Numbered from the stretch's first letter, positions 33,041 through 43,228 are shown. The stretch is 59,853 nt of DNA from an uncultured Bacteroidales bacterium (GCA_937906455.1 CALCYT010000035.1:1-59853); one strand, 5' to 3'. Notes: generated from the letters alone by a model not told the origin. Numbers and translations: made by a program.

Positions 33041-34516
33041 ATGATGTCAAAAAATGAAAAATTTGTCGAAGAGGGCCTGACTTACGACGATGTTTTGTTG
33101 ATTCCCGCTTATAGCGATATCATCCCTCGCGATGCTGATTTGAGAACTAAGTTTTCACGCCATATTGGTCTCAATATCCCTATTGTAACTGCCGGCATGG
33201 ACACTGTCACCGAGGCTCCGATGGCTATTGCCATAGCTCAGGAAGGCGGCATTGGCGTGCTGCACAAAAACATGACAATAGAACAGCAGGCGGCTGAGGT
33301 CACCAAGGTGAAACGTGCCGAAAACGGTATGATTATCAATCCGGTGACCATCAAAGAAGGTGCTCTCGTTCGTGATGCCCTCAAAATAATGAATGAATAT
33401 CACATAGGAGGCATCCCGGTGGTCAACAACGAAAACGTACTCGTGGGCATCGTCACCAACCGTGACTTGCGCTTCGAACGTCAGACGGAACGCCCTATTT
33501 CGGAGGTGATGACAAAGGAAAACCTCATCACCACCACCGAGTTCACCGACTTCGCCACGGCAGCCGACATCCTTCAGGAACATAAGATAGAAAAACTGCC
33601 TGTCGTTGACAAGCACAACCATCTCATCGGACTTATCACCTACAAAGACATCATCAAAATCAAGGCGAGACCCAATGCCTCCAAAGACGAGCACGGACGT
33701 CTGCGTGTCGCCGCCGCTGTCGGCATCACACACAACACCTTGGAACGCGCTCAAGCCCTTGTGGATGCCGGCGTTGACGCCATCGTCGTCGATACGGCGC
33801 ACGGTCACTCGAAGAATGTGTTCAACGTCACAAAACAGCTTCGCAAGGCATTCCCTGACATCGACCTCGTCATAGGAAACATCGCCACAGCAGAGGCAGC
33901 TAAAGACCTCGCAAAACTCGATGTCGATGCAATCAAAGTCGGTATCGGACCCGGCTCCATCTGCACCACACGTATCATCGCAGGCATCGGCGTCCCGCAG
34001 CTAACAGCTGTTTATAACGTCTCGGAAGCCCTCAAAGGCAGCGGAATACCTGTCATCGCCGACGGTGGCATCCGTTATACGGGCGACATAGTGAAGGCTA
34101 TCGCGGCAGGCGCCTCGTCAATAATGGCAGGCTCGCTGTTCGCCGGCGTCAACGAGTCACCGGGCGACACCATCATCTTTGAGGGCCGTAAATACAAGAC
34201 ATACCGCGGCATGGGCTCGCTTGAAGCTATGCAACACGGCTCAAAAGACCGTTACTTCCAAGATATGGAAGACGACATCAAGAAACTCGTTCCAGAGGGC
34301 ATCGTGGGCCGCGTGCCTTACAAAGGAAGCCTCTCGGAAGTGGTATATCAGATGGTCGGAGGACTCCGTGCAGGCATGGGCTACACAGGCTCGCATACCA
34401 TCGAGGAACTGCATAACGCCCGCTTCATCAAAATAACCGCCTCGGGAATGAACGAGAGCCACCCGCATGACATCACAATAACACAAGAATCTCCGAATTA
34501 TAGCCGTAAAGCATAA
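33041..34516 (+). CDS. guaB: IMP dehydrogenase
   Basis: This 491-residue enzyme oxidises IMP to XMP with NAD, the committed step to GMP. The catalytic Cys lies in GIGPGSICTTRI (residue 308 from this start), the flap has RYFQDMEDD, and two CBS domains (about 95-215) interrupt the barrel. The start is 33041 or 33044, because the promoter is at 32999-33006. It is followed by three genes for periplasmic folding factors, an order also known from other Bacteroidales. Confidence 0.96.
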   Translation: MMSKNEKFVEEGLTYDDVLLIPAYSDIIPRDADLRTKFSRHIGLNIPIVTAGMDTVTEAPMAIAIAQEGGIGVLHKNMTIEQQAAEVTKVKRAENGMIINPVTIKEGALVRDALKIMNEYHIGGIPVVNNENVLVGIVTNRDLRFERQTERPISEVMTKENLITTTEFTDFATAADILQEHKIEKLPVVDKHNHLIGLITYKDIIKIKARPNASKDEHGRLRVAAAVGITHNTLERAQALVDAGVDAIVVDTAHGHSKNVFNVTKQLRKAFPDIDLVIGNIATAEAAKDLAKLDVDAIKVGIGPGSICTTRIIAGIGVPQLTAVYNVSEALKGSGIPVIADGGIRYTGDIVKAIAAGASSIMAGSLFAGVNESPGDTIIFEGRKYKTYRGMGSLEAMQHGSKDRYFQDMEDDIKKLVPEGIVGRVPYKGSLSEVVYQMVGGLRAGMGYTGSHTIEELHNARFIKITASGMNESHPHDITITQESPNYSRKA

Positions 34517-34570
34517 TAAAGTTTGAAGTTTGAAGTTTATAGTCAATAGATAAAAATTGAAAAGAAAACT

Positions 34571-36571
34571 ATGAAAACATTGAAATCATTATTACTTCTG
34601 GTCGTTTTGACACCATCACTGCTCTTTGCACAGGGTTGGAAATCAAAGACGTTGATAACTCTTGGCGACAATAACATCTCTGCCGGCGAGTTTATGGACG
34701 TTTATGAGAAAAACAACGTGAAAAGCGAGGTTATCGACAAAAAAACTGTTGACGAATATCTTGACATGTATATCAATTTCAAGCTGAAAGTCATTGAAGC
34801 AGAGTCACGTGGGATGGATACGTTGCCGAAGTTTGTGAAAGAATACACCGGCTATCGCAAACAGCTCGCAAAGCCTTATTTCTCTAACGACGCCATCACC
34901 GAGCAGCTCGTTGAGGAGGCGTACGAGAGGATGCTGTGGGACATCAACGCATCGCATATCCTCGTGAAATGCGACCCTCACGCCACACCCGCCGATACCC
35001 TCAAGGCATATAACAAGGCTTTGGAACTTCGCAAACGCATCTTGAAAGGCGAAGACTTCAGCACAGTGGCTGTCGAGGCCTCCGACGACCCGTCGGCCAA
35101 AGGAATGGAAGAAATACCGGGCAAACAACGCGCTTACAAGGGCAATAGCGGAAACCTCGGATATTTCACGGCGTTTGATATGGTTTATCCGTTCGAGACA
35201 GGAGCATACAACACCAAAGAAGGCGAGATTTCAATGCCGGTGCGCTCCGACTTTGGCTATCATATCATCAAAGTTAACTCGAAAACACCGGCTTGCGGCA
35301 TGATAAAAGCAGCCCATATCTTCCTCGTGGTCGATGAGAATGACCCGATGAAAACAGACTCCGTCGTGAGAGAAAAAATATTCAATATCTATAAAGAAAT
35401 CGACAAAGACGGCAAAAACTGGGACCTTATCGTGAAAAAATATTCCGACGACAAAGGCAGCGCACAAAATGGCGGCATGCTGAATCCTTTCAGAGTGAGC
35501 CAGATAGTACCTGAGTTTATCACAGCTGTCAAACAGTTGGACGACATGGGATTCTCCGAGCCGGTGAAGACAAGCTACGGCTATCATATCGTCAGACTTA
35601 TCGGCAAATCGGGAATAAAAAGCCTCGAAGAAGAGAAAGAGAATATCGTGAAACGTGTTGAGAAAGACATGCGCGCAAAGGTGAGCGACGAAGTGGTGCT
35701 CAAACGTATCATGAGAGAAAACAAATACAAGGAGAACACTAAGGTGAAAGACGCTTTCATCGCTACCATCGACAGCACCTTACAAGAAGGCAATTTCGTT
35801 GTGACTGAAGGAGTTGACACAAACAAGACTCTCTTCAAACTCATGAAACAGGATTATAAAATCGCCGATTTCGTGAGTTATATCAAAAAACATGAGTCAA
35901 AACAGCCTTTCATGTCGGCAGCGGCTTATGCCTACAAACTTTATGACGAATTTGTCAAAGATGCCGTGTTTGCCTACGAAGACGCTCATCTGGAAGAGAA
36001 ATATCCGGAATTTAATCTGCTCGTACAAGAATATCACGACGGCATCCTTCTCTTCGATCTGATGGATAAAGAGGTGTGGAAAAAAGCTGAGATAGACACC
36101 GCAGGCATCAAGGCGTTTTACGAGGAAAACAAAACCAACTACATGTGGAAAGAACGTGTGAAAACGTTGGTAATCACCGTCAATAACGAGGAAAACCTCG
36201 CGAGAGCCGAAGAACTCATCCGTCAGGATCTGAGCCTTGACAGCATCAGGACAATAGTGAAAACAGAAGGACTCAAAGGCGTCTCCGTGAAATCACCGTA
36301 TTTCCAACAAGGCGATAATGTTGACATCGACGAAACGGAATGGACCGTCGGAACAATCCGCATAATACCGTCAACAGTTGACAAAACAACCAAAATCGTG
36401 AAGATTCTCGACGTCCGCCAGCCTGAGCCGAAAACATATAGGGAAGCTAAAGGTATCGTAATTTCAGCATATCAAAACAAGCTTGAAGAAGATTGGCTGA
36501 AAGTGCTGAAAGAGAAATATCCGGTGCAAGTCAATGAGAAACTGCTGGAAAAAGTTAGGAAAAATATATGA
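34571..36571 (+). CDS. SurA-like peptidyl-prolyl isomerase with two parvulin domains
   Basis: This 666-residue periplasmic protein has a signal peptide (MKTLKSLLLLVVLTPSLLFAQ). Two parvulin-type rotamase domains follow, at about 115-235 (INASHILVKCDPHATPADT) and 240-345 (IKAAHIFLVVDENDP), each ending in a GYHI segment. A long helical C-terminal half follows. It probably helps outer-membrane proteins fold. Its stop and the next start overlap in ATGA, so it is coupled with the small lipoprotein and SurA genes. Confidence 0.88.
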   Translation: MKTLKSLLLLVVLTPSLLFAQGWKSKTLITLGDNNISAGEFMDVYEKNNVKSEVIDKKTVDEYLDMYINFKLKVIEAESRGMDTLPKFVKEYTGYRKQLAKPYFSNDAITEQLVEEAYERMLWDINASHILVKCDPHATPADTLKAYNKALELRKRILKGEDFSTVAVEASDDPSAKGMEEIPGKQRAYKGNSGNLGYFTAFDMVYPFETGAYNTKEGEISMPVRSDFGYHIIKVNSKTPACGMIKAAHIFLVVDENDPMKTDSVVREKIFNIYKEIDKDGKNWDLIVKKYSDDKGSAQNGGMLNPFRVSQIVPEFITAVKQLDDMGFSEPVKTSYGYHIVRLIGKSGIKSLEEEKENIVKRVEKDMRAKVSDEVVLKRIMRENKYKENTKVKDAFIATIDSTLQEGNFVVTEGVDTNKTLFKLMKQDYKIADFVSYIKKHESKQPFMSAAAYAYKLYDEFVKDAVFAYEDAHLEEKYPEFNLLVQEYHDGILLFDLMDKEVWKKAEIDTAGIKAFYEENKTNYMWKERVKTLVITVNNEENLARAEELIRQDLSLDSIRTIVKTEGLKGVSVKSPYFQQGDNVDIDETEWTVGTIRIIPSTVDKTTKIVKILDVRQPEPKTYREAKGIVISAYQNKLEEDWLKVLKEKYPVQVNEKLLEKVRKNI

Positions 36572-37086
36572 AAATCAAGATTGTAATCGGATTGGCTTGT
36601 CTTATGGCATTGTTTTCATGCCAAAATTCAAGAAATGGCGACGGTGACAAAATCATCGCCTCCATTTATGAGAAGAATTTGTATCAATCTGATTTACAAA
36701 GCATTATGTATGAAGGCATTAGTTATAACGATAGCATCGTAAAAACAAAAGCATTCATCCACGATTGGATTATCAAACAAATACTTGTCCACGAGGCGGA
36801 AAGCACTATCGACAATGCGGAGCTTTTATACTCAAAACAAATAGAAGATTATCGTAACTCATTGATAATCTATAAATATGAATCGTTGTACGTTGAACAG
36901 AATCTCGATACGGTGATTCGTGAGGAGGATATCGAGAAGTTTGTCAAAGAAAATTCTCCGCAGAATATGGATAGAGAGACAATTCGTCTTATCATATTGA
37001 ATATGAGGAAGAAAGAGTTGATAGAGACAATGAACAACAATCTCTATAACAAGGCCGTGCGGGAAAGAATCTTTAAAATTTATTAG
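36568..37086 (+). CDS. SurA-N-like periplasmic lipoprotein
   Basis: This 172-residue protein has a lipoprotein signal (LMALFSC at 13-19). The helical body lacks a parvulin domain but resembles the N-terminal chaperone part of SurA in pattern (KTKAFIHDWIIKQILVHEAE). It lies between two parvulin proteins and overlaps the first by four bases. It is inferred to be a membrane-anchored chaperone subunit working with them; no family name is certain. Confidence 0.7.
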   Translation: MKIKIVIGLACLMALFSCQNSRNGDGDKIIASIYEKNLYQSDLQSIMYEGISYNDSIVKTKAFIHDWIIKQILVHEAESTIDNAELLYSKQIEDYRNSLIIYKYESLYVEQNLDTVIREEDIEKFVKENSPQNMDRETIRLIILNMRKKELIETMNNNLYNKAVRERIFKIY

Positions 37087-37095
37087 CTTATTGTG

Positions 37096-38451
37096 ATGAA
37101 AATTAAAAGGATTTTAGCTTTAATTGTTTTTGTAAACATTTGTGTCATAACGACATACGCACAACAATCTCAAGTAATAGATAAAATTGTGGCTGTTGTC
37201 GGCAAAAACATCATCATGCAGTCGGATATTGAGGATCAATATATGCAATATCGTCTGCAGGGCGGCATAAAAGGAAGCGCGTCATCGATACGTTGTGAGA
37301 TTCTTGAGGACCAGCTTTTCCGTAAGCTGATGCTGAACCAGGCTGAACTCGACAGCATCACCGTCACCGACGAACAAATAGAGCAGGAGATGGAATACCG
37401 GATCCGTTATTTTGTCAGTCAGCTCGGTTCGCAGGAAAAGCTCGAGAAATACTACAACAAAACGATGAAAGAGATTCGTGATGAGCTTCGCACCATAATA
37501 AGAGACCAGAAACTCATCGAGGAGGTGCAGCGTAACATTGTGAGCGGCATCAGCGCGACACCCGGCGATGTGCGCGATTTCTACAAAAGCATCCCCCAAG
37601 ACTCCATCCCGATGGTCAGCACGCAATATGAGATTGCCGAGCTTGTGAAAAAACCACCAATCACTCTCGATGAGAAACTTGCCGTGAAAGACAAGCTTTA
37701 CGCTTTGCGTAGCCGTATCTTGAAAGGCGAGCGTTTCTCGACACTCGCGCTGCTTTATTCCGAGGACCCTGGCTCAGCCAAAAAAGGCGGCGAACTCGGT
37801 TTCCAAGGAAGAGGCGAACTCGTGCCAGAGTTTGAAGCCGCCGCTTTCGCACTGAAAGACGGCGAAATATCGGAAGTCATTGAAACTGAATATGGTTATC
37901 ATATCATACAACTTATCGAACGCCGTGGCGATTACGTCAATGTGCGACATATTTTGCTGACAGTGAAAGTGTCACCCCAAGCCCTTGAAATGGCATATAA
38001 CTCATTGGATTCCATAGCAAATCTTATCAGAAACGACAACATAACATTCGATGAGGCCGTGAAAAAATTCAGCGACGAGGATGACAAGGTGAATGGCGGC
38101 TATCTCGTGAACCCTAACACCGGAGGCACTTTGTTCTCCGCCGAAGACCTCGACCAACAGGTCTCAGTGGTCATCAACAGACTTGATGTGGGAGAGGTGA
38201 GTAATCCTGTGCCAATGAAGACGAAAAACGATAAAGACGCTTACAGATTATTGATAATCAAGAAGAAAACACAACCACATAAGGCAAATCTCAAAGACGA
38301 CTATGCCCTGATTCAACAATGGACGATGCAAAAACTACGTCAAGATGCCATAAACAAATGGATCGACGCGAAATCTAACAAGGCATACGTGAAAATCACC
38401 GATGACTACTGTGACTGCGATTTTCAATTTGACTGGAACGTTAATAAATAG
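37096..38451 (+). CDS. surA: Periplasmic chaperone/peptidyl-prolyl isomerase SurA
   Basis: This 451-residue protein has a signal peptide (MKIKRILALIVFVNICVITTYAQ). The SurA N-terminal domain begins QVIDKIVAVVGKNIIMQSDIEDQ, and two parvulin domains follow (about 175-275 with EYGYHIIQLIERRG, and 280-385 with VRHILLTVKVS). It escorts beta-barrel proteins to the outer membrane. The ATG at 37096 is preferred to the GTG at 37093. An 8-bp-unit repeat lies directly behind it. Confidence 0.93.
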   Translation: MKIKRILALIVFVNICVITTYAQQSQVIDKIVAVVGKNIIMQSDIEDQYMQYRLQGGIKGSASSIRCEILEDQLFRKLMLNQAELDSITVTDEQIEQEMEYRIRYFVSQLGSQEKLEKYYNKTMKEIRDELRTIIRDQKLIEEVQRNIVSGISATPGDVRDFYKSIPQDSIPMVSTQYEIAELVKKPPITLDEKLAVKDKLYALRSRILKGERFSTLALLYSEDPGSAKKGGELGFQGRGELVPEFEAAAFALKDGEISEVIETEYGYHIIQLIERRGDYVNVRHILLTVKVSPQALEMAYNSLDSIANLIRNDNITFDEAVKKFSDEDDKVNGGYLVNPNTGGTLFSAEDLDQQVSVVINRLDVGEVSNPVPMKTKNDKDAYRLLIIKKKTQPHKANLKDDYALIQQWTMQKLRQDAINKWIDAKSNKAYVKITDDYCDCDFQFDWNVNK

Positions 38452-38452
38452 T

Positions 38453-38492
38453 GAGTCAGTTTAACTGAATAACTGAACAACTGAACAACTGA
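38453..38492. repeat. 8-bp-period repeat, partial copy 3
   Basis: This run of AACTGANN units is preceded by one inverted unit (GTCAGTT). It has the same vocabulary as the hairpins at 19091-19170 and 20698-20781, but the left arm is almost absent. It lies between surA and the moxR start. Confidence 0.8.
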
Positions 38493-38497
38493 TAAAC

Positions 38498-39457
38498 ATG
38501 TACAATAGCGATGTTGAAGGAGCCAAGGCTCTCGTGCAGAAATATGAATTGTTAAAAAAAGAAATCGCCAAGGTCATAGTCGGACAAAACGAGGTGATTC
38601 ATGATACCATTTTGTCGATTTTCTGTCAGGGACACGTGCTTTTGGTTGGCGTCCCAGGACTTGCCAAGACCTTGTTAATCAACACAATAGGACAGGCGTT
38701 GGGCTTGACGTTCAACAGAATACAGTTCACCCCCGACCTCATGCCGTCCGACATCATAGGAACGGAGATTTTAGACGAGTCGCGCCAGTTCAAATTCGTG
38801 AAAGGACCGGTGTTTTCCAATATTATCCTTGCTGACGAGATAAACCGCACGCCTCCCAAGACTCAGGCGGCATTGCTTGAAGCTATGCAGGAGAAAAACG
38901 TCACCGTGTCGGGCAAGACTTACAAGCTGAGCGAGCCTTTCTTCGTGCTTGCCACCCAGAATCCTATCGAACAGGAAGGAACTTACCCGCTTCCGGAGGC
39001 GCAGCTCGACCGTTTCATGTTCAACCTCATGCTCGATTATCCTTCGTACGAAGAGGAGATTGCCGTCGTGAAGAACACCACCGCCACTATCGATAACAAG
39101 GTGGAGGCTGTGATGAGTGCCGATGAGATTTTGTATTTCCAGCAGCTCGTGCGTCGTGTACCCGTGCCTGATAACGTTTACGAATATGCTGTAGGTGTGG
39201 TGTCGAAAACACGTCCCAACACCGGGCGCGCCCATGATATGGCAAACAAATACCTTAGTTGGGGCGCGGGTCCGCGTGCCTCGCAGTATCTCATCATAGG
39301 CGCCAAAGCCAACGCCCTGATGAGCGGCAAGTTCTCACCCGACATCGAAGACGTTAAAAAAGTGGCGGTGCCCGTTCTCAGACACCGCCTTGTCCGTAAC
39401 TATACTGCTCAAGCTGAAGGAATCGGCATCGAACAGATTATTGCAGGTTTACTGTAG
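38498..39457 (+). CDS. MoxR-family AAA ATPase
   Basis: This 319-residue AAA_3 ATPase has Walker A GVPGLAKT (51-58), Walker B LADEIN (111-116) followed by RTPPKTQAALLEAMQE, and sensor ATQNPIEQEGTYPLPEAQLDRF. MoxR proteins act as chaperones that insert or activate partner proteins with von Willebrand factor A domains. The usual following genes (DUF58, BatA/BatB-type vWA proteins) are absent; the next gene is convergent. It may share the surA transcript. Confidence 0.93.
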   Translation: MYNSDVEGAKALVQKYELLKKEIAKVIVGQNEVIHDTILSIFCQGHVLLVGVPGLAKTLLINTIGQALGLTFNRIQFTPDLMPSDIIGTEILDESRQFKFVKGPVFSNIILADEINRTPPKTQAALLEAMQEKNVTVSGKTYKLSEPFFVLATQNPIEQEGTYPLPEAQLDRFMFNLMLDYPSYEEEIAVVKNTTATIDNKVEAVMSADEILYFQQLVRRVPVPDNVYEYAVGVVSKTRPNTGRAHDMANKYLSWGAGPRASQYLIIGAKANALMSGKFSPDIEDVKKVAVPVLRHRLVRNYTAQAEGIGIEQIIAGLL

Positions 39458-39499
39458 GCTTTTTGACCTTAGTCACCAACTATTTTTGGCAACATTACC

Positions 39500-41239
39500 T
39501 TAATAAACTCTAAGCTTATCCCCCGTTTCCTCGATAATGGCTTTGTAATACTCATCGCTGTATTTCGGCCATTCCACTTTCGGTGCGATATATTTGTAAC
39601 CCTCAGGAACTTCCTTAGCGGTCTTGACGTTGCCATCCATGTATTTCACAAAAAGATATTGATAGAAAGCCTTCCAGTCGGCGCAAAGCCTTGTGGCTTC
39701 TGTGTTCGAGTATTTTGTGAGGAAAGCCACGGCCGCTTGCGGGTTCTTTTTGTATATCTCGGAGGCTATGCTGTTGATGTCTTTCGTCTCCTCAACCCAA
39801 CCTGACTCGTATTCGGCTTGTTTTGCTGCTATTTCCGGATGGATGTGGTCGTATTTGGTGTAAGCCCAGTTCGACACCTGGTTGAAAATCCAAAATCCTG
39901 ATGTCTCCGAATACTCCATCATAGAGCCGTTACCCACGCGATAGCAGAGCGGAATCTCGGTCATGCAGGTGTACATCGGGCAGTAAACAGTGCTTGCGCA
40001 GTCGTCAACGCCCCACCAGATGATGCCGCCTATCTCAGCGATTCTGTTGCCGTTGCTCTGTGAGACAAACGAGAAGCCTGTTTGTTGTGTGGCGGTGGTT
40101 CTCTCGTGTACATACTCGACACCGTCAAATTCCCAATTCATCGGACGCCAACGATATGGGCAGTGGAACGGACCTGCGCCACAGTCAAGGCTCATGTCGA
40201 GTTCAGTGCCTTCGAGATGGTCACGCATGAAGCTCATCACGTCGAGAACCGACAGCTTATGGTTAGGTTTTACCCAGAGAGGCATCCTGTTGGTCGGGAA
40301 ATTCTCCACCGTCTGCGGCTGACCTTTCACGTATGGCTTGGCGCGCCTGATGTCGCGGCCTGTCGTATAGTCCCAATAGGCGTCCATACCGTCGGTGATC
40401 TGGTTGAACATAGCCCATACACGGATTTCGCAGGCACGTGCGCCACTGAAGTCAACAGGAGCGTAAACGTCTGAGAATGAGAAGTCTTCGTCGGCTCCCA
40501 CATACAGATTATGTTCCTTGGCAAACGAAATGACGTCTTCCGCGTAGATGCAGTCGATTTTTTTGTTTGTCATGAATTTGTCGAAATCTGCTGATGTCAG
40601 CGAAGTCTTGTTTTTGTTGGCGAGAGGGAAGGTGGTGATACGTGCCTGGTTAGCGTGACCGCATACATATCCGTCGGGGATGCGTCGTGCCACCCACACC
40701 ATGCCTTTCTCAAACTTGCCCTTGCCGATAAGCTCCATGATCCAGACTTCCTCGGTGTCGGCTATCGAGAATGACTCGCCTTCGCTGATATAACCATATT
40801 TTGCTGTGAGTTCGGCGATGTTGCGGATAGCCTCGCGAGCTGTCTTGCAACGCTGTAACGAGATGTAAATCAAGGTGCCGTAGTCCATCAGACCCTCGCC
40901 GTTCCACAGCTCCTCAAGACCTCCGTAAGTGGTCTCTCCAATAGCAAGCTGCCACTCGTTCATGTTACCCACAACATTATATGTGTGGCGCACTTCCGGA
41001 ATCTGACCGAGATATTTGCCGCTGTCCCAATCGTAAAGGTCACGCATGGCTCCCTCAGGATAGTCGGCCGCCGGATAATGATACAACTCACCATAAAGTA
41101 CATGTGAATCAGCGGCATACGATATCATCGTCGAGCCGTCTGTCGATGCTCCCTTGGTAACAAGGAAATTGGTGCACGCACTCGCCTTCGTCATCCCGAG
41201 AAGGCAAACAATTGCTAACAATGTCAAGAATTTCTTCAT
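39500..41239 (-). CDS. Secreted C69-family dipeptidase
   Basis: This 579-residue Ntn-hydrolase of the PepD/C69 type has a signal peptide (MKKFLTLLAIVCLLGMTKASA). It is followed directly by the expected nucleophile Cys22 (CTNFLVTKGASTDGSTMISY). LAIGETTYGG and the later WGVDDCASTVY are typical of Bacteroidales members, which are exported. It would release dipeptides outside the cytoplasm. Its start overlaps the ribF stop by four bases. Confidence 0.9.
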   Translation of the reverse strand: MKKFLTLLAIVCLLGMTKASACTNFLVTKGASTDGSTMISYAADSHVLYGELYHYPAADYPEGAMRDLYDWDSGKYLGQIPEVRHTYNVVGNMNEWQLAIGETTYGGLEELWNGEGLMDYGTLIYISLQRCKTAREAIRNIAELTAKYGYISEGESFSIADTEEVWIMELIGKGKFEKGMVWVARRIPDGYVCGHANQARITTFPLANKNKTSLTSADFDKFMTNKKIDCIYAEDVISFAKEHNLYVGADEDFSFSDVYAPVDFSGARACEIRVWAMFNQITDGMDAYWDYTTGRDIRRAKPYVKGQPQTVENFPTNRMPLWVKPNHKLSVLDVMSFMRDHLEGTELDMSLDCGAGPFHCPYRWRPMNWEFDGVEYVHERTTATQQTGFSFVSQSNGNRIAEIGGIIWWGVDDCASTVYCPMYTCMTEIPLCYRVGNGSMMEYSETSGFWIFNQVSNWAYTKYDHIHPEIAAKQAEYESGWVEETKDINSIASEIYKKNPQAAVAFLTKYSNTEATRLCADWKAFYQYLFVKYMDGNVKTAKEVPEGYKYIAPKVEWPKYSDEYYKAIIEETGDKLRVY

Positions 41240-42171
41240 GCTTTTTTATTTAAAATGTTAATAATTCGCGATTCGTCAACACTAATCTGTCGTTTTAAGG
41301 CTTCAAAATTATCAAATTTTTCGTCATCTCTGACAAAATCCACAAATCTTATTTTAATTTCTTTGTCGTAAAGATTTATGTCAAGGTTAATGATGTGAGT
41401 TTCAATACTTTGCGGACGGTCGTCGTGCATGGTGGGACGCTTCCCGATATATGTCATGGCAGGATATGATTTGTTGCCTATTTCAGCGAAAGTGGCGTAA
41501 ACACCTTGTCGTTCAATGAGTTTAAACTCTTCCGCAAGCTCGATGTTGGCTGTGGGATAGCCGATTTTATGCCCTATTTGCAGGCCATGTACGACTTTTC
41601 CGATGTATGAAAACTCATATCCGAGCAGTTTGTTGGCGTTTTTAATGTCTCCTTTTGCCAGAAAATCACGTATTTTCGTCGAACTGACGGCTATTCCGTC
41701 AATATCTTGCTCCTGAATCTTCTCGACATCGAAATGATATTGTTTTCCAAGTTCAAACAGCATCTCGAAATCACCTGTTCTGCCTTTGCCGAAATGATGG
41801 TCGTAGCCTGTTATCAACACAGCGGGATGTATGTTTTCCACTATGCATTCTTTGATGAAATCGTCGGAAGATTTGGCGGCAAAGTCTTTGGTGAATTTTA
41901 TAATGATAAGATTATCAATGCCCAAGGCCTCAAGATGGCGTATTTTCTCCTCTTGGGTGCTGATGATTTTTATGTTTGTGTCGTTGCTCAGCACCTGTCT
42001 CGGATGAGGATAAAATGTCACCACCACGCTCTCGCCACCGAGTTCACGCGCCCGGCACACGAGATTTCGCAATATCTCCTGATGACCGCGATGCACCCCG
42101 TCAAACGTCCCTATTGTCACCACCGCATTCGGTGTCTGTTTAAAATCTTTTATGTCGTAATATATCTTCAT
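41236..42171 (-). CDS. ribF: Bifunctional riboflavin kinase/FAD synthetase
   Basis: This 311-residue protein has an N-terminal FMN adenylyltransferase domain (TIGTFDGVHRGHQEI at 20-34, GYDHHFGKGRTGD) and a C-terminal riboflavin kinase domain (KIGYPTANIE and GVYATFAE). It converts riboflavin to FMN and FAD. It is upstream of and coupled to the C69 dipeptidase gene. Length is normal. Confidence 0.95.
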   Translation of the reverse strand: MKIYYDIKDFKQTPNAVVTIGTFDGVHRGHQEILRNLVCRARELGGESVVVTFYPHPRQVLSNDTNIKIISTQEEKIRHLEALGIDNLIIIKFTKDFAAKSSDDFIKECIVENIHPAVLITGYDHHFGKGRTGDFEMLFELGKQYHFDVEKIQEQDIDGIAVSSTKIRDFLAKGDIKNANKLLGYEFSYIGKVVHGLQIGHKIGYPTANIELAEEFKLIERQGVYATFAEIGNKSYPAMTYIGKRPTMHDDRPQSIETHIINLDINLYDKEIKIRFVDFVRDDEKFDNFEALKRQISVDESRIINILNKKA

Positions 42172-42238
42172 ATATATCTAAAAGTCGAATTTTTCCGAAT
42201 TTCGTCACAAATACACGAATTTCGTCACAAAACAGTAT

Positions 42239-43228
42239 CTAAAAGTCGAATTTCTTAATTAAGTACTCCGCAATCTCAACAGCGTTGGTGGCTGCTCCTT
42301 TTCTTATATTGTCAGTCACCACCCAGAAATTGAAACCGTTTTCAATGCTGTTGTCGCGTCGCATTCTGCCTACGAACACCTCGTCACGGTCGTAAGCCAT
42401 GAGAGGCGTGGGGTAAAGATTTTCGGAAGGATTATCAGCCACAATCACGCCGGGAGTGTTCTCCAAAATATGCCTAATCTCTTCAATATCATACTGTTGC
42501 GAAAACTCTACATTCACCGATTCAGAATGTCCTCCATAAACCGGAACACGTGCTACGGTTGCGGAGACAGCAATATCGGAATGCAGGATTTTGTTAGTCT
42601 CGAAGATCAGCTTTTCCTCTTCGGTGGTGTTGCCGTCATCCAAGAAACTGCCGCCATGAGGGATGATATTCTCATGTATCTGATGAGGATAAGCCGGATT
42701 GTCGGACTTCCCGCCCTGTTGCTCGCAGTGAAGCTGGTTCAATCCCTTGATGCCGCTGCCGCTCACCGACTGATACGTGGATACCACGATGCGCTTTATT
42801 CCGTAGCGGCGGTGCATGGGCGCAAGAGCCATCACAAGACCTATAGTAGAGCAGTTGGGATTTGCAATGATATGAGTGTCAGCGGTAATGTCATCAGCAT
42901 TGATTTCCGGGACGACCAACGGGATGTCTGGTTTTTTACGCCAGGCGGAGCTGTTGTCAACCACGTAAGTGCCTTTTTCCGCAAACAGTGGCGCATATCT
43001 GAGCGAGGCCTCGGCTCCGGCGGAGAAAATCGCAATATCCGGGGTCTTTTCTATCGCCTTCTCAACGGAAACCATTGTGTGTTCCACGCCCTTAAACAGG
43101 ATTCTTTTCCCGATGGAACGCTCTGACGCAGCCACTATCAGCTCCTCAATAGGAAAATTACGCTCCTTCAACACCTGAAGCATCTTCTGCCCCACAAGTC
43201 CGGTCGCCCCTATAACCGCTATTTTCAT
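42239..43228 (-). CDS. asd: Aspartate-semialdehyde dehydrogenase
   Basis: This 329-residue enzyme reduces aspartyl phosphate to aspartate semialdehyde, the branch point to lysine/diaminopimelate, threonine and methionine. An N-terminal Rossmann motif AVIGATGLVGQKM, the active-site Cys126 in ANPNCSTIG and the later GGHSESVNVEF are all present. A strong AAGGAGG Shine-Dalgarno sequence lies 5-6 bases before the start, which is unusual in this window. A short duplication of its 3' end (AAAAGTCGAATTT) is seen at 42179-42191. Confidence 0.95.
   Translation of the reverse strand: MKIAVIGATGLVGQKMLQVLKERNFPIEELIVAASERSIGKRILFKGVEHTMVSVEKAIEKTPDIAIFSAGAEASLRYAPLFAEKGTYVVDNSSAWRKKPDIPLVVPEINADDITADTHIIANPNCSTIGLVMALAPMHRRYGIKRIVVSTYQSVSGSGIKGLNQLHCEQQGGKSDNPAYPHQIHENIIPHGGSFLDDGNTTEEEKLIFETNKILHSDIAVSATVARVPVYGGHSESVNVEFSQQYDIEEIRHILENTPGVIVADNPSENLYPTPLMAYDRDEVFVGRMRRDNSIENGFNFWVVTDNIRKGAATNAVEIAEYLIKKFDF

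Noticed and set aside
34518..34545. AGTTTGA word repeat after guaB
   Set aside because: It is a simple three-unit run without an inverted partner; not distinct enough for a separate entry.
42174..42252. Short direct repeat of the asd 3' end (TATCTAAAAGTCGAATTT)
   Set aside because: This is a small tandem duplication of non-coding sequence with no further structure.
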